Source: Trebouxia sp. TZW2008
Taxonomy: Eukaryota > Chlorophyta > Trebouxiophyceae > Trebouxiales > Trebouxiaceae
Direction: 5' to 3'
Assembly: GCA_002118135.1 (NCBI GenBank)
Contig: BDIU01000022.1
Location: forward strand, 62,001 to 126,000
DNA: 64,000 bases
The notes under the pieces are model-generated. The model had not been told where the DNA came from. It was given only the letters and a program-made list of their open reading frames with translations, and made no database searches. This document shows positions 12,701 through 24,563 of the stretch, one piece after another. A program made the translations under genes and the position numbers. Each line of letters begins with the position of its first letter. Positions within the stretch are counted from its first letter, which is position 1.

Positions 12701-15700
12701 GAGTCGGCATGTCCACAAAATGCGGCATTTGACGGCTCACCTCACCTGCACACACTCAAGACAGACATCATGAACCTGGCGCAGAGCTTTCTTTGCTGGA
12801 GTACATCCAGTCATTGCTGTAAAAGCTCGGCAGCAGGCATGGCCATGCTTTTTCTACAATGTGCTGCGTCTGCCAGCTCATCTCATCCTTGTGCAGCTGA
12901 TAAGGATGTTATGACTAAACCCTTGACTCTAATCCTAAACCCTGAACTTGTACACACCTCATTGCAAGTGTATGTGCTGAAGGCAACGAGCAGCAGCAGC
13001 ACAGCACACATTGTGCTGCAAAGCGTCAGTTCTAGGTGAGTTTGCTGCCATGTAGTTCTGCATCAAACTTGGCCTCAGATCTGGCACAAACAGAGCGTGA
13101 AAGCAGTGCTTGGGCCTGACCTGAAGGCCAGTTTGTTGCACAATTATATGCCAAGCAGGCTCAACCAGCACTGTCAGCACATTTTAAATGCCAAACGGGC
13201 TCAACCAGCTGGCTCAACCAGCTGTGGTTGTGCATATGATTGAATTGCCAAGCAAGCTCAACCAGCACTGGTGCATACAGAGGCACAGGGCCAACAGACA
13301 GTCTACGCATTATGATCGGCTGAGAACAATTGAATGCCAAGCAGGCTCAACCAGCACTGATTGTGCAGACCAAGGCACTGGGCTCACAGACTGTCCAAGC
13401 ATCATGATAGGCTGACAACAATCGATGCAGCAGATGCAGCAATGCCATGGTGAAGTGCACCATCAGCAGTGACAACCTGTTGTGCCACGTGTGCTTTGTA
13501 TGTATCACACATCAAAGGCAAGCAGCAACTTGATCAGTCAACCAATATGCATATTCATAGGGTGTGGTGTAGGCATAAAGACCGATGCAAAATCTTGGAA
13601 CAAGTCAGCCTGTTATTTGAGACATCGCTGCACTTGCACCGCAGCTATGACAAGCAGTAACCACAGGCAGAAATCCATAGTCTGCACGTACAGAGACTGT
13701 TCCGGCAGTCACCAGCAGGGGCAGAGGGCAGACCTGAGGGCTGTGCGGGGAAGGCCTGCACGGTGGCAGTGAACAGCAAGGGCAAGGCAATGTCAGCCTG
13801 CTCCCTGACTTGGCAATGGAAGCAGTTGCAAGACGGCAGTGAGTAACAGGGCAGGCGCATATAGTTGTCATAAGCAAAGGTAATTGGCAAATCACAAAAT
13901 CACAAGCTGCACATACAGGGCATGTCTGGGCAGTGATCAGCAGGGGCAGAGGGCAGACCTGAGGGCTGTGCGGGGAAGGCCTGCACGGTGGCAGTGAACA
14001 GCAAGGGCAAGGCAATGTAAGCCTGCTCCCTGACTTGGCAGTGGAAGTAGTTGCCCATCTTGACCAACATGTTGAGGGTGTCCTCTATGTGGGGCGAGAA
14101 CAGCGGGCCGGTGTGCTCAGCATATGAACCCAGGACCTGACTGGCTGAAGCCTTCTCATCTAAGACCCCTGCATGCCAAGCAGCGCTTCAGCAAATGGTT
14201 CAGCAATTGGATTGCGTCAGCAGTCAGCTTTGCTAAATCAGTGGCTGGTTCTTCACGATGTCTGGAAAGCCAGTCTTTGGGTGTCTAGAAACAATTTATG
14301 CAATGTTCAGTACTGGTTCTGGAAGTTGATAATAACGGCTTGTTGCATGTATAGTGTAGGTTGAGACATGGATGCTCATGCCTACTGTATTGGAAACATG
14401 ACATTCTACCTGGATCAAAGGTCGACCTGCCTGCTGGAGCCTCTACCATGACCCAGACCATACATGCAGCAACTAAGCATACAGCACAAGTGCACCAGGC
14501 TGTACAATATGAAAAGACGCTGAGCAGACCAAAACGTGAGGGGTGCAACAGACAACAAGCAGAAGACACTTCTCTGGAAGATGAAGCTGTTGAAAATGCA
14601 CTGACCTGTGCGAATGTTCATTCTGTGCTCTGCTGCATCGCCGTCCTCATCATCTTCATCTTCTGAAGAATCTTCACCCAATGAAACACTTCCAGGTGAT
14701 GCAGCCTGGGCAGGGCTGCCATCCTCATCTCCAAAAGTGCCATCATCCTGAAAAAGAACACACAAAAAGCAAATCAAAGGATGCGCCTCAACTTGAACCA
14801 TTGATCACTTGATGCTAAAGCAGGGGCACCCAGAAGCATGCAGAAGAAGAAGAAGAAGAAGCTGAAGAAAGGCTCTATATGCTTCAATCAGGTACAATGT
14901 CCACATACAATGATGTCATGCATGCGGAATGCAGTACTGGTACTCATTGTGAAGAAGAAGCGGTGGGCAATTGGGTGACTAACCTGGTCACATGATGCCA
15001 GGGCAGCAGCAACACAGGTGGCCAGGTAGGGCTGGAAGTCCTGCTTGAGCACTGCAGCTATGCTGCCAAACAGGCCGTGTGTGTACTCCCTCAGCTCGCT
15101 GTCATCAATGCTCATGCCCTGCAGCCAAATTACATTTCCGTTGGTAATTGATGATACCATTGTCAACCCTTTTACTTGCTTGTTTCAGCCTTTCGTCAGT
15201 GGCACATTCACCTTTTTTGTGAGGCAAACACCAACCAGCTGCCTTTGATTGCCAGACACACTGACCTGAGCTTTCAAGCCAGGAAGTCCAATCAGCCACA
15301 GCTGGCTCCCTACCTTGGACTGAAAATTCTATTGATTGACTGATTGATTGTTACCCAACAAAAGAAACTACCACCTCGATGTGCAAGATGCAGCAATGAA
15401 ATGTTGCTGTCACAGTGGATCATATTGTCATGAACATTTGAGACATGCAGTTATGGACCATGACTGTTGCCACTGATGCTCAGAGAGTATGACAGTGTAA
15501 CGTGCTGTGATTGCATCACACATGTTGCCAGCTTGTCCCCACAAGATGCTTTGAGATGTCACCCAGGAATCAAAAGAGTTACAGTGACTTCTCTTTGTGA
15601 GAACTGCTTTGGTTCCCAAAGAATTGTCCTTGTATTGAGTTGTCTTTATTCAGAGGTGCCACTGCAGTCAGAATGCAGTGATTGGGTTCTAATTGTGTTG

Positions 15701-18700
15701 CCCTAACCATGAATGCCTTTACATTGAGTGTCATTACAAAGAGAACTTACTGTACAGCCTTTGGGTGCCGCTGGCTTGTCAATCCAAACATGCTACAGCC
15801 CAAAGCCATTGTGGACGGGACCTAGAGCAACTGTGATAGAATTTTCAGATTTGAATGACTGTCAGTGCATGAACACCAGCTACACCAAGCTGGATCATTC
15901 CATCCAAGCTGCTACAAAGCCTGTCCAGAATGCCAGTGTGCTCAAAGCTGTCTGGTCGACCAAGAATTCACGGTTCCATGCATTGCATGAACACTATCAC
16001 AACTAAGGGTATCACATTCAAGGGTCTTAGAAGGCATCAAATTGAGAGAGGATCTAGCTTGAAGTCAGGGTACATTTCTGTGCATGGCTACAAATGATAA
16101 GCAATCCATGCAAGCAAAGCTGGAGAGCCTGCTCTGCCCATCATTGTGAGTATGTGCGCATTTGCTGCTGTCTCATGATTGAATTTGCAATTATGCCGAG
16201 CAGATCCTGGAGTTCTGCCCTAGCAATGCCTGACACACTGCGCACATCTGTCCTAAACCCGCTGCCCGCTCTATTCTTGTTTATGACACTGGCAAAGGGG
16301 ACCTGCCATGCTCTGTGCCATATAAACAACATTGAATGACAGCTTATGTCAATGTGCCAATGGACCTTTGGGGTAGCCTGCATGATGTGCAGCACCATCA
16401 CTTGCGACACCAGCCAAGTGCAAACGGAAAAGGACTGTTTGCTACAAAAGGCACAACTGTTTGGAGACAATGTCATAATACCTTGAGAGCGGCCTGCATG
16501 ATGTGCGACACCAAAGGCCCAATCACCTCCTTGCCCACAGCTGTGGCCATCAGCCCCATGGCTTCTGTGGCTCTACTTCTTCGCTTCAGCATGGCTGCAT
16601 CTGTGGCCTGCAAGGCATCATGATTAGCTCTTTACCTTTGTATATCTTTATGTGTACATGTTTATATGTATTTGCAGCACAGGGGTCACAGCCAGCACTA
16701 TGGACCCACAAGAATAGTCTGTTGCCACTGCAAGCATGACTGCCCTCTGAACATCAGCTGCTGCAAGACGTCAATTTTGCTTATCAGCAGCATGTATTGG
16801 CGCAGCACAGGAAGGTCAGCTGGCCCCTAGGAATGGGTTAAGTGCTACCATCAGCATGACTGTCTTGTAAACGTGCGCTGTTGCAATGAGCAATCGGTCG
16901 TCAATGGTGGCTGAGTAACCTCCAAGTGTTGGGGCAGCACCAGGAAGACAGCCAGCAAACAAGAGTCATTGTTAGCATGACTGCATGTTGCAATTAGCTG
17001 TGGGAACAGGTGACTGTGGGTAAATGTGGCAGATTACCTCCATATACTGACATAGCACAGGGAAGACAGCTTGCACATACGGCTGGAATGAAGCGCCAGC
17101 TGCATTGGCTGCAGAGGCAATTGCGCCAAGTGCTGTCTCTTGAGTGTCCGCATTGCCGCTTTGAACCACCTCCAACAGCTTGACCATCAACGCCTCCAAG
17201 TACCCTTGCAGCTCATCAGGACCTGCACCATGGTATAGTCATGCGTTTGCTGCATTTGCCTTGGATTGCAGTTCGACATTGTATGGCTTGGTGCTAGACA
17301 GTGTGCAGGCGAGATAGAGCATTGGCTATCAATGCCTCTTGTTCATCTTGCAGCTCATGAGGACCTGCAACATGCCATGACCAGGCTGTAGCAAGCCTGT
17401 TGGACTTGAGGCATGCAGTCGCGCGTGATGTGACACAAGACGGTCATAGGAAGGGAAAAAGCCTATCTGTTCCACAGAGGCTGCAAAGGGCGTGTTGGAC
17501 TTCAGGCATGGGGTCAAGCGTGACATGGAAGTCAACTTGTGATCTGGCACATAAGAAAGTGAAGGGGCACAAATGTTTGTGCAAAATTTTCAGAAGGCTT
17601 CTCAAGTATAGCAGGCTTGCTGTTGGATCTTTGGGAGTGGGATCACGCATGACATGACACAGGAAGGTTACGGGAAGGCACCAGCTTACCTAGGTTTTCA
17701 CAGAAGGCATCTAGGGCATAGCAGGCCTGCTGTTGGACTTGCGGTGTGGGGTCATGCATAACATGGAACACTCCGGGAAGCAGCTCCTTGTAATGCTCAT
17801 TGATGTCTGGTTGACAGTACTCGGCCAACTGGCCTAGGGCAAACGCAGCTTGACCCCTCACGATTGCTTCAGGATCTTGCAAACCTCGCACCACCACCTG
17901 TACGAAAGTCACTGTTGCAAGTTGTGAAGGGGTTGCCAAATGTCGAAGTTCCCAAGAGCATGATGGAAAGTGATGCACAAAGAAGATGTCTGTCTGTGGC
18001 AGAGGTGTGAGGCTAGGCACAAAGGCTTGTCACCTTGGCAGTACTTGTCCAACTGCCCTGGGGCAGATGTCCTCACACCCACCTGCACTGCAATTGCTGT
18101 CTGAACTTCCAAGAAGAAGTGGAAGACGACGATGACGAAGAAATGATAGGAGGAAAGGAGAAGCAGAAATGGTGTACATGCTTTAGCCAGCCAATAAGGC
18201 CGGGGTTGTGGTTGCACCCTGAATGCCAAGCATTGGGTGGCACCCTTACACTTGTTTCATGTATACCAAGATGGCAGCTTTGTATATAAAAGGATGAATT
18301 CTTTTGGAGATGATGCAGACAGTGACAGACACCTTGCAAATCTGTTTGTCGCCTGAGGCATCTGTCAGTTCATTGCCATTGTACATGCACTCTCAGAGAC
18401 CAAGCGACCTATGCAACACGGCCTGCCTCATATACTGATTGGTCTGTTGGAATGCATACAAGAAGGCGATGAGCTAGCAGATGCCTTGGGCAACAAGTGA
18501 AGCAATAATATGTCTGACAGGACACATGAGGGCGGAAAGGTAAAGGCTATGCTGGGAAAGGAATCAAGAGCAAAACCCACATACACTACCTTGAGAAGCC
18601 CACAAAGGATTTTGCTGTTTGATGTATCATCCCTTATGCCTGCAACAGTCGTGCCAAAGGAGCAGTGCAGATGCAGCAAGCTGAGCTTATTGACTTGGCT

Positions 18701-21700
18701 GCAAACCCAAGAGATGTGTTAGCCAAGCCAACTAGCTGATGGCAACATGCCTCTTTCTGAAGCGCATGACAATGAGCTGCCATAAAGGACCTGTTGCAAG
18801 CTAGACGCATCAGTAAGCTGTAGGACTTCTGCAAGGGGGCTAGACACGCATCACAGGAGCCCTTGACCACCATTACTAGCTCTTACACTACCTTGACTGT
18901 GATGTAGATGGGAACAGCAGCAGCTGTCCCCTGTAGGACCAAATCTGCCAAATGGCTAGCACAGGCATCATAGCCAGCCTTTAAGGCATGGCTTTCAGCT
19001 CTGTGAAGACTTTCACAATTTATTGATAGTGAATGCACCTGTAGGAGTTCTGCCAGGTGGCTAGTGCAGGCATCACAGCAGCAGTCATCCACCACCACCA
19101 ACAGCACTGTGCATGCATCGCAGCAGACCAGCTTTTGAAAGGCTGCAGGTATAGTCAGCAGCTGGTACCTGTAGGACTTCGGCTAGGTTGCTGGTGCACG
19201 CATCACAGCAGCCCTTAGCCACCACTATTAGCTTGTGCTTACTTTTTTTGGCATTTTTGACTTTAATGGTGATGTGGATGATAGTGGGAGCTGGTGCGAC
19301 ATCTGCCAAGTGGTTGGTGCAGGCATCACAGCCATCGGTATAATGTAGGTCTGTGATGGTGCTAACATTGCTGCTAGTGCGAATGTTACTGTTTGACCTG
19401 GACATGGCAGTTGCTCACACCTGTAGGACTTCTGCCAAGTGGCTGGTGCAGGCATCACAGCAGCCCTCAGCCACCACCACTAGTACAGTACAGGCAGCAG
19501 CCCTCACATCAGGGCTGTTGGACTGCATGCCCTGCTTGGCAAAAGCCAGGCAAGGCGGGAACACCCACTTGTTCTGCAGGTTCAGCGCCAGGGTGTCTAT
19601 CGCCTGCAGATACAAGCAAAGTTTCTGTGACACCGGTGAGAATGGGGTAGCAAGTGAGCATTTGCGTGATGCATTCAGAGCAATGCATGTGGCTAACGTC
19701 AAGCAGAACAGAGAGACAAGTTTGCTTTGTTGTGTAAGCACCAGTCATCAAAGTACAATACAAGCCAAAATGTCAATCCACATTGCACCATGTATGGTAA
19801 CAGGCATCTGGCTTCAGTGTGAAGTTGTGGAGGAAAAGCTGGGTTGTTGACTCTTGCTAGAAAGCATATGAAGGATGTTGATGCTGACTACCTGGGAGGC
19901 AAATTTGCTGGCAGAGAGCTGGTCCTCCTGGTCATGGTCCTCGGGAGCGGGCTCCGCGCACAGCTTGCACAGGGACTCCAGGATAGGCTTCACAAGCTGC
20001 TGTTTTGTGAGCTGCTTTGGCTTGAACTGAGCCAACCAGTTCACCACCTGCACCCAACAGCAGCCTTTGCGCCGACTGCTGCAATAGCTGAGTGACAATC
20101 AGGCATGCTGCAGTGTGCCTTGCAGAGATGCATGCTGCAGCTCAGCAGCAGCCCAGCAGCAGTGACATCAACATCATGTTGTTTTACTGAGGCTAGCAGG
20201 GGTGCAAGCTGCAGCCCCATAGCAGTGTAGCAATGACAGCTGTGACTTCAACATTGTATTGCATGGTCGCGACAGGCCCTCTGCCACCTGCTGCCCAACA
20301 GCAGCACCAACTTGACAGCTATCATGCGTTGATACAGGGCTTCACTGAGCGTGCCTGGCAGAGATTGATCTAGTGCTGCAGCCCAGAAGGGCAACTTGGC
20401 AGTTAAGCAAGTAGATGTCAAGAAAAATCGCTTGAGAGCAATCCCGGCGTTACCTGCAATGCCTGTTCCCTAGTGTTGAGCTCCAGCTGGGTGTTGGAGG
20501 CGGTCTCTACAGACAGCTTGACCAGGGCAGGGAAGAAGGCGCCCATCCAGGAAGCTGGCACCTCCAGTAGGTCCAGAAAGGTCTCGAAGGCTACCACAGC
20601 TGTCTCCTCGTCTTGGCTGGCCACAGCATGCTGCAGAACCACACAACCTCCATTATGTCCATAGACAGATCATGCTGCCGTAGACGATTTGCATCAAGGT
20701 TTGTGAGCACAAGCCCTGTGGCATTGTTGTATACATGAATTGGGCGTTTGCAACAAGCCCAGCGCAACAGGGTGGTTGGCTCATGCAGCCATCTCACAAA
20801 CAGACATCTGTTTTGTGCACATGTTGCTCATGCATGCCACAGCCCTGCATTGTACTCGTAGTCTTTCACCAGAAATGACAGTGACTTCATTTGCCAATGT
20901 TGTTCAGCTTGTGGAACCTGGCTTTTGTCTGCATTGATCCCAAACGAATCACACGGCCTGCATTCCACAAGCAAAAGCTGGTGATTGCAAGCTGCAAACT
21001 GGTTTTGGGAGCATGGTCAGCACGAGAATGCTGCTGGACAGCACAGTGTGCACCTTATGCTGTCCAGAAGCATGCTCATGCTGATCATGCTCATTCAATG
21101 TGGACTCTGCCAGTGTACAGCACGGCGAGCTGTCCAGACATATGCCTTGCTGATCATGCAGATTGAGTGGCGACTGTGTCAGGGACTTGTGTATCATGCC
21201 GCAAGTACAGTTTGGCAATGTGCCTAGTAGGCTTCTCGTCATCTGTAGTGCACATTTGCTTAGGTAGTATATTGTCTTGCTCAGCTTTGCTACCAGCCAC
21301 AATCGCAGCATCTAAGCGACTTTGGATGTCAGCTTGGTGCAGGAATGCTGAAGCTACCGTTGCAGCCTATCTGACCTGTGTGCCTTGCATGCCAGGGGGC
21401 CAGGCGCTTGAAGAGAGCAGGTGGGGCTCTTGAGCCAGGGCATCCAGAACAGCCCCCTGTTCAAAGTCTTACTTAACCAGAATATAAGTCGAGGCCACCG
21501 CGGCTCTGACCGCAAGGGGATTCTAACTGACATATGTGACATGCACGAGCAGAATCACCAGAGCTCTAGCTACAAGGAGGGTCTGAGTGACCTGTGTGGT
21601 GAAGAAAACCAGGTCCTTCTCTTATGGCAACTAGGCTGAAGGGCAGGACACTGAAAACAGCCCTCTGCGCAATGGGGTTTTGGCTGGCTGTGTCTGCTCA

Positions 21701-24531
21701 AGACCTCACAAACTTCAGGCCATCAAGACTATGATCACATAAAGGCTTGTGACTGACCTGTGTGACTTGGATGGTCAGGGGGACCAGGTCCTTGAAGAGA
21801 GCCAGGTGGGGCTCTTCATCTAGCCAGGGCACCATAGAGGCTATAGCCTGCAGGGCTGTTCGGCGCACCTCCTGAGAAGGGTCTTGCAGGCTGGTCATGA
21901 ACACCTGCTGCAGCACTGGGAATGACTCCTGCAAATGCTCCCCTGCACATGAACAACAGTTTCATATGTTGTTGAAGCTTTTGAAAGCTTGCTCTCAAAG
22001 TACCTGAACAAACAGCTTTGCTGAAAGTATGACAACATGGTCAGAGCCTGCAGAGTGGCCCTGCTGTTCCACTGGCAATATCTCAAGCACCCACTTGCAA
22101 GTGATAATGCCTGCTCACAGCAGTGAGACCCTCGATATCAGTGGCAAGCACCAAGAAGCATGCACACTCTGCATGCAGTGAAGTACATCTGTGGCCACAA
22201 CAGTCCTTACAAAGCAGTCAGCAAGCATGACTGCTTGTGCAATTACTTGACTTAATTTTCAAGCCACGTCTCCCAGCATAAGATGGGCCGACAGCCCGTA
22301 GCCACAGCCAGCATGACTGATCAGCATGTATTCATGTCATAAGGGCACATTCATAGCATCACTTACCAATGATTTCAGTGAGGGAGCTGAAGGCTTGTAG
22401 AGCAGCCCGTCGGTGGTGCTCTGACTCTGCTGCACTCAGCTGATGCAGCCACTCCAACAGACCTGGCCATTCTCTGTTGGGCACTGTCAGCCTGCCACAA
22501 ACACAAACATAAGCATGGCAACAAGGAACAAAAGCATTGCGAAGGTGTCAGCTCTGTTGCACTCAGCTGATGCAGCCACTCCAACAGACCTGGCCATTCC
22601 CTGTTGGGTACCATTAGCCTGCCACAATCACAAACACAATCATGGCAACAAGGAACAGAAGCACTGCCAAGGTGTCAGCTCTGCTGCACTCAGCTGATGC
22701 AGCCACTCCAACAGACCTCGCCATTGCCTGTTGGGCACTGTCAGCCTGCCACAATCACAAAAACAGCCATGGTGACAGTGAACAGAACCACTGCCAAGGT
22801 GGCAACTCTGCTGCACTCAGCTGATGCAGCCACTCCAACAGACCTGGCCATTCCCTGTTGGGCACTGTCAGCCTGCCACAATCACAATTACAGTCATGGT
22901 GACAGTGCGAAAGGGACTGCCAAGGTGTCAGCTCTGCTGCATTAAGCTGATGCATTCACTCCAATAGGCCTGGCCATTCCCTGCTGGGTATTGTTAGCCC
23001 GCATCAAGTTATCAGCATAAACATGTACACAGCGTGCAATGGGGAAAGCCTGCTTGCATTGCAGAGCTGATTTGTGGGCTGCGAATTGGTCTTCAAACTG
23101 CCGCCTAAGAGTCACCAAATGAGCCACCCTGAACGGGCACGGCTTCCTGTGCCTGATGTTTGTGTTCAGAGATCAACGAATTGCATCCTGGCAAACATCT
23201 TATTGGTGCAGCACGCTTTGTATGGTGTGACAAGCCTGGCATCAGCTGTATATGGAGTCTTCAATATGGATTCAGTGCATTAAATCAGTTCACAGACATC
23301 CCTTGCCAGGCTTTACTGATGGCTTGCAAGCACGTCATTGAGTGGCTGTTATCTTTGCAGCATATTGCAGACATGCTGTCCTTTGCAGGTGGCTGTTATC
23401 CTTGCAGCCTATTGCAATAGCGCTGTCCTGTGCAGCAAAAGCGTCGCACCTGATAGGCTTCAACACCAGCAGTGCAGTCACAACAGTTGGTGTCATGCCC
23501 TTAAGGTCAAGTAAGAGGCTAGGATGAGGAGAACACATGGCACATGTTGCAAACACTGTACTGCTACTCAACTCGATTTGCTGAAGCGTAGATCGTTCGC
23601 AATTTGCGTCACGGGACACTGACAAACACTGCACTGCTGGGCCTGCAGAGCCAATGGCATTTCCAGCTTCTACTGTCTGCTGTTTCTGTGTTGCGTCAAT
23701 CATGCACAACTGCCGGGCTGACTTTGGTGAATCTGTGAACAACTGAGCAGCAGAGGCAGAAATCTAAGAAAAGACAGTGACAGGCACAGGTTGGATATAC
23801 ACCCATTCGCCTTTTTGTGCATGGCAGGTTGTCTTGTGTGTGACTTCCCATGCGTCTGCTGGAGGTGCACCAGCTGGCTGACCACTCACCTAGCAATGGA
23901 GGCGATAAGCTCTGCTACAGCTTTCCTGACAGGCTCAACATCCTCTTGAATCAGCCGCTGCTGAAGGGCAGTCTGAATCTGTTTGTGGGCAGTTGCTGGC
24001 AGACGCCGCCAATGGCTCTTCAGATGCTTTCTCAGCAGTACTGCTGATAGCTGACGCACCTGCATCAGCCATCACAGTTTGCAATTGAACGCATCTTCTG
24101 TGAGCCCTTCTATGCCCTTTGTCAGCTTGCAGATAGAGTCTTCAAGTCGAGGATTTGGCGCGTTGGCTAGAAATACTTGCAGCTGCGATGAATGCAATGC
24201 TGCCTGTATGACTGTGCAACGCCGCTTCCATGCACCGAAGACATTGGGTGACAGCACGAGCACTATTGAGGGTGCACGCAAGTAGCAGTAATCCTATAGC
24301 TGTCTGAACATGCACAGCGCGGAAACCTGATGGGCTGTTCTTTGGAATTAGTTCCGCTTTAATACGCCGTGTGGTGCAGTGCACTACCTGTGGCTCACCA
24401 CCCTGCAGCCTCTGCATGAGCTGGCTGAGGATCTCAGGAGACTTCGAGGCTGCAGTGATGGTCTGTTCTGCCTGCTTCCGCACTGCATTGTCATTGCTTG
24501 TGCATGCTGCCAAGACAGCATCAAGATCCAT
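3753..24531 (-). CDS. IMB4: Importin-4 / IMB4-type karyopherin beta, 1,062 aa, 20 exons
   Basis: This is a HEAT-repeat nuclear import receptor of the importin-4/Kap123 family, which carries cargo such as histones and ribosomal proteins through nuclear pores. Exons (transcript order): 24388-24531, 23890-24059, 22367-22491, 21758-21942, 20454-20630, 19892-20047, 19421-19603, 17690-17897, 17038-17222, 16482-16607, 14984-15118, 14606-14747, 13959-14168, 12222-12409, 7824-7901, 7108-7276, 6368-6558, 4625-4754, 4136-4257, 3753-3917. They total 3,189 nt in one frame with GT-AG introns. Family landmarks include VRQLSAVLLRKHLKSHWRRL (exon 2), VRGQAAFALGQLAEYC (exon 8), an acidic loop (exon 12), AACQQ plus a second acidic run (exon 15), NRRNAAFCAGV (exon 17), RDNAAGAVGRM (exon 18) and the end LLNSLPTDQQQAVVAFAA. 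Length matches Arabidopsis IMB4 (about 1,050 aa). The ATG (-3 A, +4 G) lies 32 nt after COX16. Its introns are unusually rich in exon-edge arrays. Confidence 0.93.
4790..5125 (-). repeat. Five ~71 bp copies of the IMB4 exon 18 5' edge
   Basis: The first codons of exon 18 (ALHPLIQDQD) with the preceding acceptor recur upstream of it in gene orientation. Equivalent bases lie at 4730 (real exon), 4802, 4874, 4944, 5015 and 5089. The first copies still translate as AWHPLKQDQD-like peptides. The farthest is the most decayed. Confidence 0.85.
5340..5850 (+). repeat. Tandem units, apparently inverted copies of the IMB4 exon 17 3' edge
   Basis: About four units start near 5350, 5500, 5643 and 5748, 100-150 bp apart. 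Read on the plus strand they resemble the minus-strand coding sequence of the end of exon 17 (GCTGG..TGTTCTG..CA.GC.CC, then a TGGCCAACTACTTCAG-like end). They are therefore opposite to the gene. The match has gaps and was judged by eye. Confidence 0.5.
5950..6350 (-). repeat. About five direct copies of the IMB4 exon 17 3' edge
   Basis: The end of exon 17 (HAPDQMHSHVGQLLQ) with its donor recurs downstream of the exon in gene orientation. The GGTCA core of each unit falls near 5963, 6051, 6132, 6217 and 6296, compared with about 6402 in the exon. Spacing is 80-105 bp. Confidence 0.75.
6590..6890 (-). repeat. Two copies of the IMB4 exon 17 5' edge
   Basis: Segments near 6630-6715 and 6800-6890 repeat the start of exon 17 (ALAELCTTLGQNIAEYVPK) and its acceptor. 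They lie upstream of the exon in gene orientation. The nearer copy is close in sequence and the farther one is decayed. Exon 17 thus has 5'-edge copies on one side and 3'-edge copies on the other. Confidence 0.75.
7296..7432 (-). repeat. Copy of most of IMB4 exon 16
   Basis: This segment repeats the first two thirds of exon 16, encoding a variant of DTYDEELLGAIAELLPILATALG. It directly precedes the real exon (7108-7276) and keeps an acceptor-like end. The codons after VIGP are lost. Confidence 0.8.
8085..11245. repeat. ~240 bp tandem satellite, 12-13 units, inside IMB4 intron 14
   Basis: Equivalent points fall near 8367, 8607, 8851, 9147, 9380, 9640, 9881, 10120, 10376, 10634, 10851 and 11080, so the period is mostly 217-260 bp. 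One unit has an extra internal 57 bp duplication (8851/8907). Landmarks are the GGCATGGCAAATGGTGCTGTG core, a CTGCATGCACAAG element and a GAGACAGCACCAACTG element. The array fills most of the 4.3 kb intron 14. Long open frames on both strands are by-products of the repetition. I could not match the unit to a neighbouring exon edge. Confidence 0.85.
12470..13040 (-). repeat. Three to four copies of the IMB4 exon 14 5' edge
   Basis: Segments at about 12480-12620, 12640-12750, 12790-12895 and 12955-13040 resemble the start of exon 14 (EVSRQVQHIVDTALPLLLRAFDTDDD) and its acceptor. They lie upstream of the exon in gene orientation. Similarity falls with distance from the real exon (12222-12409). 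Confidence 0.7.
13145..13440. repeat. Short tandem repeat, about four units of 40-90 bp
   Basis: Units share the core GCCAAGCAGGCTCAACCAGC near 13150, 13190, 13247 and 13337. The last two also share a longer tail ending in a GATNGGCTGA-NAACAAT motif. It lies within IMB4 intron 13. Origin unknown. Confidence 0.65.
13711..13821 (-). repeat. Near-identical copy of the IMB4 exon 13 3' edge
   Basis: About 110 bp matches 13940-14050 with only about three differences. It covers the last part of exon 13 (ALPLLFTATVQAFPAQPS), the donor and some intron. The copies are 229 bp apart. This is the youngest-looking edge duplication in the importin gene. Confidence 0.85.
16680..16965 (-). repeat. Decayed copies of the IMB4 exon 9 3' edge
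   Basis: Three segments near 16680, 16800 and 16930 resemble the end of exon 9 and its donor (the CAGCACAGG-AGACAGC region). A GCATGACTG element recurs in the adjoining intron. They lie downstream of exon 9 in gene orientation. A short similar copy of the exon 10 edge lies near 16375-16405. Confidence 0.55.
17320..17680 (-). repeat. Three copies of the IMB4 exon 8 3' edge
   Basis: The region around TGTTGGACTTG of exon 8 (real copy near 17731) recurs near 17612, 17494 and 17399. Each includes the stretch corresponding to HDPTPQVQQQACYA and a donor-like end. Spacing is about 95-119 bp. Confidence 0.75.
18790..19400 (-). repeat. Five ~120 bp copies of the IMB4 exon 7 3' edge
   Basis: The end of exon 7 (GCCDACTSHLAEVLQ plus donor) recurs downstream in gene orientation. 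Equivalent bases lie at 19453 (exon), 19324, 19201, 19071, 18966 and 18849. Several copies still translate as CDACTSxLAE-like peptides, and decay increases with distance. Confidence 0.85.
21350..21620 (-). repeat. Two copies of the IMB4 exon 4 3' edge
   Basis: Segments near 21365-21450 and 21530-21620 repeat the end of exon 4 (PWLDEEPHLALFKDLVP, donor gtcagt) downstream of the exon in gene orientation. Both carry indels. Confidence 0.65.
22501..23000 (-). repeat. Four 126-127 bp copies of the IMB4 exon 3 5' edge
   Basis: The start of exon 3 (LTVPNREWPGLLEWLHQL), its acceptor and about 50 bp of intron are repeated upstream of the exon. Equivalent bases lie at 22442 (exon), 22569, 22696, 22823 and 22949. 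The period is not a multiple of three. Each copy keeps the splice acceptor and stays close in sequence, the farthest least so. Confidence 0.92.
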
Positions 24532-24563
24532 GCTGTATTGCTGCTGATGGCTTGCTTGAGGTG

